Part shown: positions 1 through 10,848 of the stretch, piece by piece
Position numbering within the stretch: position 1 is the stretch's first letter
Layout: the number at the start of each line of letters is the position of its first letter
Source of the DNA: Aphidius gifuensis
Taxonomy: Eukaryota > Arthropoda > Insecta > Hymenoptera > Braconidae
NCBI RefSeq assembly: GCF_014905175.1
Contig: NC_057789.1
Span: 14,374,876-14,438,875, forward strand
Reading direction: 5' to 3'
Length of the DNA stretch: 64,000 nt
The notes under the pieces: model-generated
Seen by the model: only the letters and a program-made list of their open reading frames with translations
The model's database searches: none
Told to the model about the DNA's origin: nothing
Translations under genes and position numbers: made by a program

Positions 1-434
1 TTTATTTTTTGACATACAATTGAAAAAAATAGACATAATACAATTGTTCAATATTTGATGACTCCAAAAAACGAAATTTACAAATACATCATAATTCAAT
101 ACATACAAAAACAATTAAAATAGCAACGGATAATATTAATATTTACAAATTAAAATTTCTCAATGATCATAAAATAAAATCAATTTTTTTTTTTTTTTTT
201 TTTTTTAAATTTAACCTTGAAAAATTTAACATAATAATAAAATCGAAGTTTAAAAATTTATATTAATCATAGTTTAAAATCAAAGTTATCTTGATTAAAA
301 TTTGATTCTTAGTCTTAAAAATTTGAAAAAACTAATATATAAATTATCAATTAAATTATTCGTAAAAAGGATATAATACATGTTTTATAATTTATTTCAT
401 AAAATTTTGATGAATTTGCTCCACTCCTTGAATA
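1..434. other. AT-rich stretch without a recognised gene
   Basis: Low-complexity AT-rich DNA with a T run at about 184-206. No convincing open frame, repeat boundary or RNA gene was seen. Confidence 0.5.
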
Positions 435-1010
435 TTACCAGCATATTGCAATAGTAGCCTCCATCATAACATCATTTGGCTTTGAGCGTTTCCACATGGC
501 ATATATTTGGATGCGCCATTGAAGCTCACACATGAATACAGTTAGCAAGCCACCTGGTCCTTGGCATGAGGCATAAGACAATAGCCAACTTGATTCACCA
601 TTGCCATCCTTCAACTGATAATCCAAGACATATATATTACACATGTCCCAGCGACCACAATATTTTTTTTTGCCTCCAAATTTACCATCATGCTTGGAAT
701 GATTGAAGTGCCCATTATTATTATTTATTAAATGCAAACAATTTAATTTTATTTTGCATTTAATTTTATCATCATTTCTCATTTTATTATTTACCAATTT
801 CAACTTTATTTAATTTTTGTGTTTATTCTTGGCACAATCTATTCTGTATTGTTGCCCAGCATTTATTTTTCCAATATTATTGTCATGATTGTTATTAACG
901 ACCTTGAAATGAATTTTCAAATTATTATTTTTACACATATTATTATCAAAGGTTATTTGGTGATAATTATTTGCTTTATCAACCTGATTGTTGTTGATTT
1001 TGTTGATCAC
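435..1010 (-). pseudogene. unrecognised coding remnant, downstream part
   Basis: Two short minus-strand open stretches lie end to end: 810-1010 (66 codons, Asn and His rich) and 435-803 (122 codons). The second holds a non-repetitive block with the residues CGRWDMCNIY, then ESSWLLSYASC and CELQWRIQIYAMWKR, rich in Trp and Cys, which is unusual for random AT-rich DNA. They follow the 176-codon frame at 1092-1622 on the same strand and may be later exons or a decayed continuation of it. I do not recognise the family. Stops separate the pieces, and no confident splice sites were assigned. Confidence 0.3.
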
Positions 1011-1091
1011 AAATTATTTTTTCACCATGATTAGCATCTTTTGAGGTATAACCCACCTGCTGATCATTTACTTTATTCATGATTAATGGCA

Positions 1092-1622
1092 TCACTGCCG
1101 CACATACACTCTCAACGCATACATATATATACATATATATAACGCATACATATATATATATATATTAACTATTATTTCATCAATATTTATTTGATGATAA
1201 TAATTTATTTCTCCATTTTCTTGCATGTTTTTTATTATTGCATGCAGCATATATTCGAGCTCCCTGTCACCATGAATTTTATGGTACTCTTCATCATACG
1301 AGCCTCTGTTCATGTTGCATCGCATGAATTTTGATACATCAACATTTGATTCATGCAACCACACAATAGCACCTGAACATGCTCCTTGAATCACTGCCAG
1401 TTCTCTTATAAACGCTGTGATACATTTTACCTGTTTTATAAATTCAATTATTGTTTCATTAAATCTTTCAATATTGACTGTTCTATCTATTATTTCCGAT
1501 AATTCTTCAATATTATTTATTTGATTCAGTGTTGCATCTTGATTTTGAACAACAGCTTTTTCAATTATTATTGGTTTACATGTTGGCCACATGTTCACTA
1601 CCAATGATATTAATTTTTCCAT
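1092..1622 (-). CDS. hypothetical protein, 176 codons, possibly an exon
   Basis: The frame starts with ATG (MEKLISLVV) and stays open for 176 codons. The first ~150 residues have balanced, helix-like composition with charged, Ile/Glu-rich segments (NNIEELSEIIDRTVNIERF; IHGDRELEYMLHAII). The last ~25 residues (repeated IYMYAL) are read through a TATACATA microsatellite at 1100-1172, so the real coding end is probably near 1175. There is no signal peptide or membrane segment, and no family was recognised. It could be the 5' part of a gene continuing into 435-1010. Confidence 0.4.
   Translation of the reverse strand: MEKLISLVVNMWPTCKPIIIEKAVVQNQDATLNQINNIEELSEIIDRTVNIERFNETIIEFIKQVKCITAFIRELAVIQGACSGAIVWLHESNVDVSKFMRCNMNRGSYDEEYHKIHGDRELEYMLHAIIKNMQENGEINYYHQINIDEIIVNIYIYMYALYICIYMYALRVYVRQ
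1100..1172. repeat. TATA/CATA microsatellite
   Basis: Alternating TATATACATA units with an AACGCATACATA phrase repeated. It creates the artificial tail of the neighbouring minus-strand frame. Confidence 0.8.
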
Positions 1623-1792
1623 TTTATTTTATTTTTTTTATATTTTACACGAACAATTATTTTAATATTTTAAATGCTATATTATCAATTATTTTATACC
1701 ACATATTAATTTGAATGAAAATATTTTGTCTAATTTTCACGTATTATTTTTATCATACAGTACATTTATTATTATTATTTTCTGATAAAATC

Positions 1793-2335
1793 AGGCGTGC
1801 CCAACGCTTAGTTGCCACGTATATCCAGATTTTATTATTTTTATTTTTCTGATGAAATTTTCATAAATATGGCGTGTTCAACACTTCGTTGCCACGTGTA
1901 TACAAGTTATTATTATTATTTATTTACAAGATTTGTTGATTTTTTTCAAATTTATATGCGAAGATTTTTCTCGACAATTTTTTATTCTTAGTTTAATGAT
2001 GTATTTTATACTTTTATCAATTTGTATATCAATACTTCTCTTCTCACTCCCGTGATTGAGATTATAATTTTGAGCCAATTGTATGTACTCACGACTGAAT
2101 GTTCACAATTTTATTAATTTCTTTATTTTATCAAATATTTATTATTTTTTTTATTTTATTATTTTTTTTATTTTTTCTCACCTCGTGGTCGAGCTGCTAG
2201 TTGGAAGCCAATTGTGAAATTTGGTCACAACTAAAATTTTATAATTATTAATTTATATAAAATATTGCTCTTTTTTTTTTCACCGCGTGGTTTGAGCCGC
2301 TAGTTGAGAGCCAGTTGTGAGTGTGTGGTTTCCCT
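1793..2335. repeat. degenerate short direct repeats
   Basis: Two related blocks. A ~28-bp phrase (GGCGTGCCCAACGCTTAG, then TTGCCACGT) at 1793-1821 recurs with few changes at 1871-1898. A ~50-bp phrase containing TCAC, CGTGGT, GAGC and GCTAGTTG, then AGCCAATTGTGA, recurs in diverging form near 2041, 2180 and 2281. Unit and spacing are irregular; no element ends were found. Confidence 0.55.
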
Positions 2336-2739
2336 CACCTTACTTTACATTTAAAATTTAAACAATTTCTTTTTAAAATATTATTTCGAAATAAAGATAC
2401 AAATTTTATTATTAATATTTAAAGTAAAATAAAACAATTTATTTAATAATTAGACTATTTAAGAAGATAATTTATCAAAACACAATATATATAAATTAAT
2501 GGTTGTGAGGTGGCATAGCCACATCACCAATACAACTTTATACGTATAGTTCGGACGCACCGTTTGGCTTGGTGGCCGGACTAGAAGCGTAGAGCTAAGA
2601 AAAAGTTTCTCGTACCCACACATATATATACAGATAAAACACCTCATTGACTACGTCACATGACAGGTCAATGTGGTGGGAGACATCAAATATGCGCAAG
2701 GGCATTCTATCTCGCTACACCCAATACGTTCATCTGATT
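2336..2739. other. interval without a recognised gene
   Basis: No confident gene or bounded repeat was found. A 62-codon minus-strand frame at 2459-2647 has no recognisable similarity and no context that supports it. Confidence 0.4.
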
Positions 2740-2835
2740 GATAAAAAAAGATCTGGTAACGTTTGTTGGGGCATGTGGCCCGCGTTACCCGTTGAAAATT
2801 GAAAATTTTCAATACTCCGGCTAGGGCCATGGGTG
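2740..2835 (-). repeat. dispersed repeat DR1, copy 1
   Basis: The block around CTGGTAACGTTTGTTGGGGC, then GTGGCCCGCGTTACCCGTTG, then AATACTCCGGCTAGGGCC is found again, reverse-complemented, at 54228-54315 and 60397-60475. Shorter pieces (AATACTCCGG) occur near 4368 and 49275. The conserved GC-rich core in otherwise AT-rich DNA suggests a transposon terminus, but no partner terminus or target duplication was identified. Confidence 0.75.
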
Positions 2836-2859
2836 TCTTAATTCCTCAGATATAATGAA

Positions 2860-4340
2860 ATTATGGTTTTTTACAAAATTTTACGGTTTATTAATAATAA
2901 CATTATTCAAAAGAAAATTTTCATGTTTATTGTTTTTTTTTCTCAAAAAATATTGGAGATAGCAAAAAAAAAACCGATTATGCGGGCGATAGAGTTTTTT
3001 GAGACGCAAAAAATAAGCCTAATACGAAGTCTTTATTTTCTTTTTTGGTCAAGTTATTCAATTTCTAATTTTTTTAAATTTGTTTAAAACCGTTATAACT
3101 TTCGGGATAATGAAGATAGAGACATCAAACGAAGCTTAAATGAAAGGCCTCATAAAGCTCCATTATGAGATATTTGGTTTTTTTTTCGGCCTTGAATAGT
3201 TTCTGAGAAAAAAAATTAAATATGTGATTATTTTTTTTTTTATTTCATAGTTTTTTTTTTTCGTTCAAAAACTATTGAAGATAGAGGAAAAAACCGACAA
3301 TGCGGGCGATAGAGTTTTTTGAGACGCAAAAAATAAGCCTAATACGAAGTTTTTATTTTTATTTTTATTCAAGTTATTCGATTTCTAATTTTTTCAAATT
3401 TGTTTAAAACCGTTATAACTTTCAGGATAATGAAGATAGAGACATCAAACTAAGCTTAAATGAAAGGCCTTATGAAGCTTTATTATGGCATATTTGGTTT
3501 TTTTTAGGCCTTGAATAGTTTCTGAGAAATAAAATTAAATATGTGATTATTTTTTTTTTTATTTCATAGTTTTTTTTTTTTTGTTCAAAAACTATTGAAG
3601 ATAGAGGAAAAAACCGACAATGCGGGCGATAGAGTTTTTTGAGACGCAAAAAATAAGCCTAATACGAAGTTTTTATTTTCGTATTTGGTCAAGTTATTCG
3701 ATTTCTAATTTTTTCAAATTTGTTTAAAACCGTTATAACTTTCAGGATAATGAAGATAGAGACATCAAACGAGGCTTAAATGAAAGGCCTCATAAAGCTC
3801 CATTATGAGATATTTGGTTTTTTTTTCGGCCTTGAATAGTTTCTGAGAAAAAAAATTAAATATGTGATTATTTTTTTTTTTATTTCATAGTTTTTTTTTT
3901 TTCGTTCAAAAACTATTGAAGATAGAGGAAAAAACCGACAATGCGGGCGATAGAGTTTTTTGAGACGCAAAAAATAAGCCTAATACGAAGTTTTTATTTT
4001 TATTTTTGGTCATGTTATTCGATTTCTAATTTTTTCAAATTTGTTTAAAACCGTTATAACTTTCAGGATAATAAAGATAGAGACATCAAACTAAGCTTAA
4101 ATGAAAGGCCTCATGAAGCTTTATTATGGAATATTTGGCTTTTTTTTAGGCCTTGAATAGTTTCTGAGAAATAAAATTAAATATGTGATTATTTTTTTTT
4201 TTTTTCATAGTTTTTTTTTTTCCGTTCAAAAACTATTGAAGATGGATGAAAAAACCTATTATGCGGGCGATAGAGTTTTCGAAGACGCATCATTTAAGCC
4301 TAATACGATGATTTTCCTTCAATTAGTTCGTAAGTTATGA
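2860..4340 (+). repeat. five-copy 320-bp tandem repeat
   Basis: The anchor TGCGGGCGATAGAGTTTT starts at 2981, 3301, 3621, 3942 and 4262, a period of 320-321 bp. Each unit also carries a segment ending in AAGCCTAATACGA, a segment containing GTTATAACTTTC, and a poly-T tract. Units differ by scattered substitutions; the first and last are the most diverged. A frame at 2863-3087 inside the first unit is not credible as a gene. Diverged single monomers occur near 46617-46840. Confidence 0.92.
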
Positions 4341-4573
4341 ACGTTTTTTTTTTTTCGTTATAAAATACAATACTCCGGCTGAGCCTATGGCTCCTAGCCT
4401 CCGTAAAAAAAAGGGCGTATCGTGTGCTTTATACACATGACAAAATATTAATAAAAGAGTCGAGCACAAAATTACGAGATGGAAGGTAATAGCCGTAGAA
4501 AAGTGATATTTAAATTTTTTTGTAACATCACTGTTTTGAACATGTAATAATTCTAATTTTTATATTTTCACAG
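4341..4573. other. spacer after tandem array, possible intron
   Basis: Begins with a partial DR1-like phrase (AATACTCCGGCTGAGCC) and ends in a pyrimidine-rich tract with TTTTCACAG, a good 3' splice site directly before the open frame at 4574. Confidence 0.45.
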
Positions 4574-5367
4574 ATTTTCTTTGGTACAATTTTTAAGTGA
4601 ATGTTTGACGGAAAAGGCAATTCAAAAAATTCATGGAAAACTATGTCTGGGTTCTTCTAAGTACCAAACTACTGCTGATATAAGAGATCTTGAAGATCCC
4701 AGGAATTCAATTCCAGATGTTCTAATCACAGGCCGGTACAAAGAAAATGACTGTGATAACGAAGCTGAAGGTCGAGAACATCGTCGTAGGAGGAACAAAA
4801 ATCTGGATAAAATTATTTATGATGTGGTTGGATCATGGCTTTGATACTGACGCTACAACATCAACAATGACACAAGCAACTGGATCATCATCATTTTTTA
4901 AAACTGTGACTAAAAAAAATAATACAAAGTCAAAATTGCAATTCGAAAAATTATCATCACCCAGCTGTAATTTAACGTCAATACAAGACAATGATGAAGT
5001 TATCTATGATTTAGTTGAATCATGGCTTGATACTGATAGTACAACATCAACAGCATCACAAGCAGCTGAATCATCATTTTTGAAAAAAAACGTGCCATCA
5101 ACTGTGACTAAAAAAAATAATACAAAGTCGAAATTGCAATTACAAAAATCATTATCAAGTAATTTTACATCAGTACAAGACAATAATGATGAGCAAGATG
5201 ATGGTAACGCTAACACATCATTGGTCTTACCAATAGTAGTACGATTATGCGATCTGCATTATGATTATAAATTATCAAAACAATTGATAATGAGTGGCAT
5301 AATCAGCTCACAATTTTTGTCATTCTTAAGAGGTTCATTAACAAAGATCCGCACATATATAATTTAA
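4574..5367 (+). pseudogene. unrecognised protein with duplicated segment, one frameshift
   Basis: An open frame follows the splice acceptor at 4571-4573, so it is probably an internal or last exon; there is no convincing ATG. The first ~88 codons (VQFLSECLTEKAIQ, then DPRNSIPDVLITG and a basic EHRRRRNKN patch) stop at 4844. Dropping one T of the CTTTGATAC run near 4842 continues the reading as SWLDTDATTS. This matches a second copy further on, EVIYDLVESWLDTDSTTS. The duplicated unit of ~60 residues includes VTKKNNTKSKLQ and TSVQDN. It ends with a hydrophobic segment (LPIVVRLCDLHYDYKLS) and a stop at 5367. Family unknown; the frameshift could be a real mutation or a sequencing error. Confidence 0.55.
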
Positions 5368-5863
5368 AAAAGGAAAAAAAAAAAAAACAGTTTTTAACAA
5401 ATAATACTTTAGTAATTATTAGTTTAAAACTTTCAAAATATCGTTTTTGTTTTACGGTCTAACAAAGGTTCAAATTTTAAAATCTACTCTTAACTAATTA
5501 ATTAAGTAAACATACTATCAAGGGACTCGGTAGAGTCTCGCCTCAATTTTTAAAAAGCGAGACTATTACCAGGTATAAGTAATTTAAGTCAGCGGTCCGT
5601 GACGTCGTCGTTTTTAATTTATCAAATATCGTTGTAATTGTTTGTTAAAAAGAAAAATTAAAAATAGTTTCATTATGTATATCGATGCCTCTCTTTCCAA
5701 CGAGCCTACTCTCAATTTTTTCCAATAAATAATAAAAAGATATAAGAGTCAGTAAAAGCTAAGTATTAAATCTTACTAAAAAATAAATTTTTGAGCTGAA
5801 ATGTGTAATTTCTTCTTCTTAAACTAATAATTTATTACTAGTTTAAACAAAATAAGTGAAATG
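5368..5863. other. interval without a recognised gene
   Basis: AT-rich. It contains a GC-richer phrase around 5520-5610 (GACTCGGTAGAGTCTCGCC) but no open frame or repeat partner was found within the window. Confidence 0.4.
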
Positions 5864-6262
5864 AAAACAAAACATAAATTTACGATTTATGTCCCCAAAA
5901 AGTCTTAATTTTTAATTACCTTTTTATTCATCATACCTCTAATAATCAAAAGACGTGAAATATCCAAAAAAAAAGTCAAAATTTTGAAGTATAAAGTTGA
6001 ATAATTTGCTGAATAAAAAAAAAATTATAAAAAAACTAGGCGCTATTCCGATACATGGTAATAACAATATAATAATAAAAACAGCGCCTAATTTTTTTTT
6101 AAATTTTTTTTATCCAGCAAATTATTCAACTTTATACTTTGAAGTTTTGACAATTTTTTTGATATTTTACGTCTTTTGATTATTAAAGGTATGATGAATA
6201 AACAAATAATTAAAATTTGAGGCTTTTTGGGGACATAAATCGTAAACTTATGTTTTGTTTTT
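5864..6262. mobile_element. 399-bp foldback MITE
   Basis: The left arm (5864-6040) and right arm (6085-6262) are reverse complements. Outer ends are AAAACAAAACATAAATTTACG and the mirrored version; shared inner blocks are ATTTATGTCCCCAAAAAG, TCAAAAGACGT and AAGTATAAAGTTGAATAATT. The loop carries GGCGCTA and its mirror. There is no coding capacity. No clear target duplication was identified, so the superfamily is open. Short open frames inside are artefacts of the arms. Confidence 0.88.
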
Positions 6263-6429
6263 ATAACTGTTACGTTTTAATAATTACTATTGAAAACGTA
6301 ACTGAATAACAACAGCCTAGGGTTATATGCTATTCAATAAATATTCTAACTCACTAAAATATATTTTTTTTAGTTATAACTCCTTCACAAAACTAATAGT
6401 TATTAATCTTTTTTCAGAAATTTATTACA

Positions 6430-6865
6430 AAATTTTTCCATACTTAGATTGGAACACTGGTATGCGTAAAATAATCTAAATTTGTTTCCATTTTTTTTTC
6501 TTTTATTATTACAAAAAATAAAAAAAAATTTTTTTTCATACCTGTATTTGAACACAGGTCTGCATGGAGAAATTTGAATTGTTTCCATAACAATAAAGTT
6601 TATTGAACTAATTATATCATTCACTTGATATAAAATTAGTATTATTTGTATAAAATTATTAAATTAAAAGTTGGTTTTTTTGAAATTTTTTATTTTTTTT
6701 ACAAGAAATTTTTTTTTTCTTTACACTTAGATTTGTACGCAGGTATGCGTATAATAATTTAAATTTATTTCCATCCCAATAAATTTTAATAAACTAATTA
6801 TATCATTCACTTGATATAATATTAGTATTATTTAGATCAAATTATTGAATTAAAAGTTTGTCTGT
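6430..6865. repeat. three diverged repeats of a ~100-130-bp unit
   Basis: A phrase of the type TAGATT, GGTATGCGTA, ATAATCTAAATTTGTTTCCA occurs near 6440, 6540 and 6725. The last two also share a tail with AACTAATTATATCATTCACT at about 6607 and 6790. Interruptions are poly-T runs. No coding function is apparent. Confidence 0.65.
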
Positions 6866-7020
6866 TAAAAAAAAAAAAAGAAAAAAAATTTTCATTTTAT
6901 AATTACAAATTTGGGAGGAATAAAAATTAAGTGCTCTGACAAGCAATAATAACCTTGCAATGAAATTTTCTTTACTGTACTTAATGGTAGTTTTGTAATT
7001 AAATTATAAATTTATAATAA

Positions 7021-7215
7021 TTTCCTAATGTCGACGATGAAGAATCGAAAACAAGTAAACCCGAAAAAAGATATAATCTTAGATCGAGAGGAAAACTATA
7101 CGGTAAAGACCGAAAACATTTAGAGCTGTCAAAGGTAGAAGCACGGTCAATTCAAATCCTGGGACATACGCTCTTTATCCTTTATCGAAGGCGGTTACGC
7201 CCTTTTTCCCTTTTC
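7021..7215 (+). pseudogene. retrotransposon polyprotein C-terminal tail
   Basis: Open from 7021 to a stop at about 7214. It reads an acidic stretch (VDDEESKTSKPEK) followed by RYNLRSRGKLYG. A Y-N-L-R-x-R motif just before the end of the polyprotein is a familiar C-terminal feature of Ty3/gypsy-type pol proteins. No integrase or reverse transcriptase precedes it. About 25 bp after the stop lies AAGTATATATATATG, a TATA-like run that could belong to a decayed LTR. Assignment rests on one short motif. Confidence 0.45.
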
Positions 7216-7729
7216 TTTTCTTAAGTATATATATATGTGGCGTTCTTAGCCAAACCACGGGGTTTGCGGCCTGACCCTCGACGATTTCGCTCATTTTTTG
7301 ATATGTTGTAGATTTTGGCCAAAAAAAAAACCCGTATTTTTTTTTTTTTTTTTTTCTTCAATTTTTGGGGGCGCCACCATCAAATTTCAAGATATCTCAA
7401 AAAGCCCCTTTTTTTTTTTGCTGAATTTTTTATCACAGATTCGAGGACGCAAAAGAAGTATTTTAAGCCCTTCAATAGAGTGGCCACTCGATGGGAAGTA
7501 TTTTTTTTCGATTTTTGAAATTTTGATTTTGAAAAAAAAAATTTTTTTTTTTTCAAAATTGTATTTTTTTTTTACATCATTTTGGTTGTAAAAAAAAAAG
7601 AAAACGAAATTTACTCTTATGAAATATTTAATTTCTGTTTAGTTTTTCAGAAATGCCGTATAACAGATCAAAAGTAAAAAAAAAAATCAAAAAAACGCAA
7701 TTAAAGTCACCTTTACCATGGTGAAAATA
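7216..7729. other. homopolymer-rich spacer
   Basis: Contains many A and T runs of 8-16 bp. Apparent frames here are Phe/Lys-rich translations of those runs. Nothing else was recognised. Confidence 0.5.
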
Positions 7730-8035
7730 ATATGGCGGATTATGTCATAATATGCCATAATATGCCATAAAATGACAGGAAAATTATGGCATGTTTATAT
7801 TATGACATCTTCTGTCATTATTTTTTTTTATAATTTGTCGGAAATTTCCGGTATTTCTAAGGTTATTTGGACTTCCGTCAAATTCCGACGAATTCTGACA
7901 AGATTTTTTGGGGATTATGCCATTATGACATATGACATGACATAATCCGCCTTTTTTTAACGTCAATTTATGGCATTTTATGTCATAATATGGCATAATC
8001 CGCCGCAACTTTTTATGGCATTTTATGGCATCTGG
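7730..8035. repeat. TATGNCAT-word cluster 1
   Basis: The self-complementary words TATGCCATAA, TATGACAT, TATGGCAT and their mirrors recur more than a dozen times around a non-repetitive middle. The outer words are roughly mirrored about the centre, giving a loose foldback. Same words as the cluster at 8395-8655. Confidence 0.75.
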
Positions 8036-8394
8036 CGAATTTCTGATATTTATTAAACATAATTATTTACTTTTTTTTCATTTTTACTTCTTTCAAACAA
8101 TTACGGGAAACATTGATTATTCAACTTTTTGTATTATTATATCGTCATATTTTTTGGATATGAATATGATGGATCCATATCGTATATATAAGAACTAGTT
8201 GTAAGATGACCACATGCGAGAAACTTTAAAAAGCAATGTACAAGAAGAAATGTAAAAAAAATGGAATCACTCAAAAAATTTCTTGCGTAGTAATTTAATA
8301 ACAAAGTCACATAATTAAAACAACGACGTGACCGAGAAGAAAAATTTACTATATTATTTATTAAAAAAACTATTATCAAAATGATTTTCTGGCA

Positions 8395-8655
8395 TATGAA
8401 GTTTGTCAGAATATGCCATATTCTGACATATTCTTACATGATTTTTGGATGCCAGAATATGCCATTTTCTGGCAAATGAATTTTGTCGGAATATGTCAGA
8501 TTATACCAGATTATGACATGATCTTACATGATTTTTGGATGCCAGAATATGCCATTTTCTGGCAAATGAATTTTTGTCGGAATATGGCATATTCTGTCAT
8601 ATTATGTCGGAATATGGCATATTCTGTCATATTATGTCAGATTATGTCATATCAA
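8395..8655. repeat. TATGNCAT-word cluster 2 with direct repeats
   Basis: A ~88-bp unit beginning TTACATGATTTTTGGATGCC occurs at about 8436 and 8524; a 30-bp unit TCGGAATATGGCATATTCTG occurs twice in tandem near 8577 and 8607. The words are palindromic (CATATTCTG and CAGAATATG). Apparent frames are translations of the repeat. Confidence 0.8.
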
Positions 8656-9222
8656 ATTTAATAGATCTAGCCTCAAAATTATTGTTTTGTAACTTTGACA
8701 CATTTACACATTTGTTTTGAGTTCGACACGTACTTCACAAAAAGTTGTTACCAAAAAAACAAAAGAATCTCTTGATATTAATAAAATATAAAGAAGTAGA
8801 GAGAGATATATAGCTAGTAATAAGAAAGTATGAGAGAGATGAAAAATTTCTGTCCTTAAACGTAAAAACGCACAGTCGGAAAATTCATTTAATTATTAAA
8901 AATAAAATAAATGATTAAATAATTTGGTTTTTTTTTTATAGCAAAGCTTGATACAATAGAATTTTAAATTATAAAAATCATTCATTATTATCGTCATTAT
9001 CATATTTTAAATAAATTTTTAAAAGTTACCGAGGGATGAGGTTACCTCTATTTGATGTATATTAGGCTCGGTAGTGTTTTTGCGCTCTCATTTTTTTTTT
9101 TTTTTCGGTATTATTATTTTCTTTCTCACACCTGACACGAGGCAATACCGTGCCTCTCGATAATACCAATAACACTTTAAAAAAATCCAAACAATGTGGG
9201 TTAAACTCTAATAAAAAAAAAA
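8656..9222. other. interval without a recognised gene
   Basis: AT-rich; nothing supportable was found. Confidence 0.4.
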
Positions 9223-10848
9223 GGCAATTCTACGATATCCGTGGCGACAAAATGTGACAGCTGAAATTAGAACGTTTTTTCGAGAAAAAAATAATGGCCG
9301 CAACAGAATTTCGATATCTTGAATACTTTTCGAGATATTAAGGGTCCAAGATATCGAATTTTTTTTTTTTGTTATTTTTTTTATAAATAAATGGTATATA
9401 AAAAAATTAACTTCAAGCTCGATTTCAATAGTATTTTTTATGAGGAATAATATGGATTAAACAGAAATATCGTATCTTTAATATTTTTCGAGATATTAAG
9501 CTTTGAAGGTGAAAAATATCGAAATTTTTTACTAATTTTTTATGATTTTGCTATTTTTCACTATAAATAAATTTTAAAAAAAATAAATTTATTAATGATT
9601 TTAGTAGTATTTTTTACGTGCAAAACAATGGTGATGATAGGAATTCAATATCTCTAATAGTTTTTTAATATAATTTATTAAAAAATTCAAAATATCGATA
9701 TATTTATAAAATAACGAAATGTCACCAGAAAAAACTAGATTTCATAGTTATACTTGGACTTGGATAAAGAAAAATGATAAGTCGCTACATTTTTTACGTA
9801 GCTGAAAATTTTATTTAGCTACATCTTTTACTTAGCTAAATATTTCACTTAGCTAGATATTTTACGTAGTCTCAATTTTAGCCAAACACACAATACCTAC
9901 ATAATGTCACCAGCTTAATTTTTTACTCAGTTAAATATTTTACTTAGCTACATCTTTTACTTAGCTAGATATTTTACTTAGCTACATATTTTCCTTAGCT
10001 AGATATTTTACGTAGTCTCAATTTTAGCCCAACACACAATACCTACATAATTTCACCAGCTTAATTTTTTACTTAGCTAAATATTTTACTTAGCTACATA
10101 TTTAACTTAGCTACATCTTTTACTTAGCTACATTTTTTCTTTAGCTAAATATTTTACGTAGTCTCAATTTTAGCCAAACACACAATACCTACATAATGTC
10201 ACCAGCTTTATTTTTCACTTAGCTGAATATTTTACTTAGCTACATATTTAACTTAGCTACATCTTTTTTCACTTAGCTACATTTTTTCCTTAGCTACATC
10301 TTTTCATTCAAGTCCAAATATAACTATGAAATCTAGTTTTTTCTGGTGACATTTCGTTATTTTATAAATATATCGATATTTTGAATTTTCAATAATTTAT
10401 ATTTCAAAAACTATTAGAGATATTGAATTTCTATCATCACCATTGTTTTCCTCGTAAAAAATACTACTAAAATCATTAATAAGTTTATTTTTTTTTAAAT
10501 TTATTTATAGTGAAAAATAGCAAAATAATAAAAAATTAGTAAAAAATTTCGATATTTTTCACCTTTAAATCTCAATATCTCGAAAAATATTAAAGATACG
10601 ATATTGCTGTTTAATCCATATTATTCCTCATAAAAAATACTATTAATATCGAGCTTAAAGTTAATTTTTTTATATACCATTTATTTATAAAAAAAATAAC
10701 AAAAAAAAAAAATTCGATATCTTGGGCTCTCGATATCTCGAAAAGTATTCGAGATATCGAAATTCTGTTGCGGCCATTATTTTTTTCTCGAAAAGGCGTT
10801 CTAATTTCTGTCATAAAATCTTGTCGCCACGGATATCGTAGTCTTGCC
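9223..10848. mobile_element. 1.6-kb foldback element with ~540-bp arms
   Basis: The arms 9223-9765 and 10305-10848 are reverse complements. The ends read GGCAATTCTACGATATCC on the left and GGCAAGACTACGATATCC on the opposite strand at the right. Inner arm landmarks are TAATGGCCGCAACAGAAT, TCGATATCT words and AACGAAATGTCACC. Both ends abut A runs, so any target duplication is hidden in poly-A. There is no transposase. The core is a separate tandem repeat (9766-10304). Long inverted arms and absence of coding capacity fit a foldback or Mutator-like non-autonomous element. Confidence 0.9.
9766..10304. repeat. TTAGCTACATCTTTT-rich core repeats
   Basis: Three units of about 150 bp carry GTAGTCTCAATTTTAGCC, then CACAATACCTACATAAT, then runs of TTAGCTACATCTTTTACTTAG. 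The word TTAGCTACATCTTTTNCTTA is the reverse complement of the word that builds the 41.8-46.3 kb array, although the surrounding element is unrelated. Confidence 0.85.

Noticed and set aside
7298..7591. Phe/Lys-rich overlapping plus-strand frames
   Set aside because: Driven by poly-T and poly-A runs; two frames overlap with equal length and neither has motifs.
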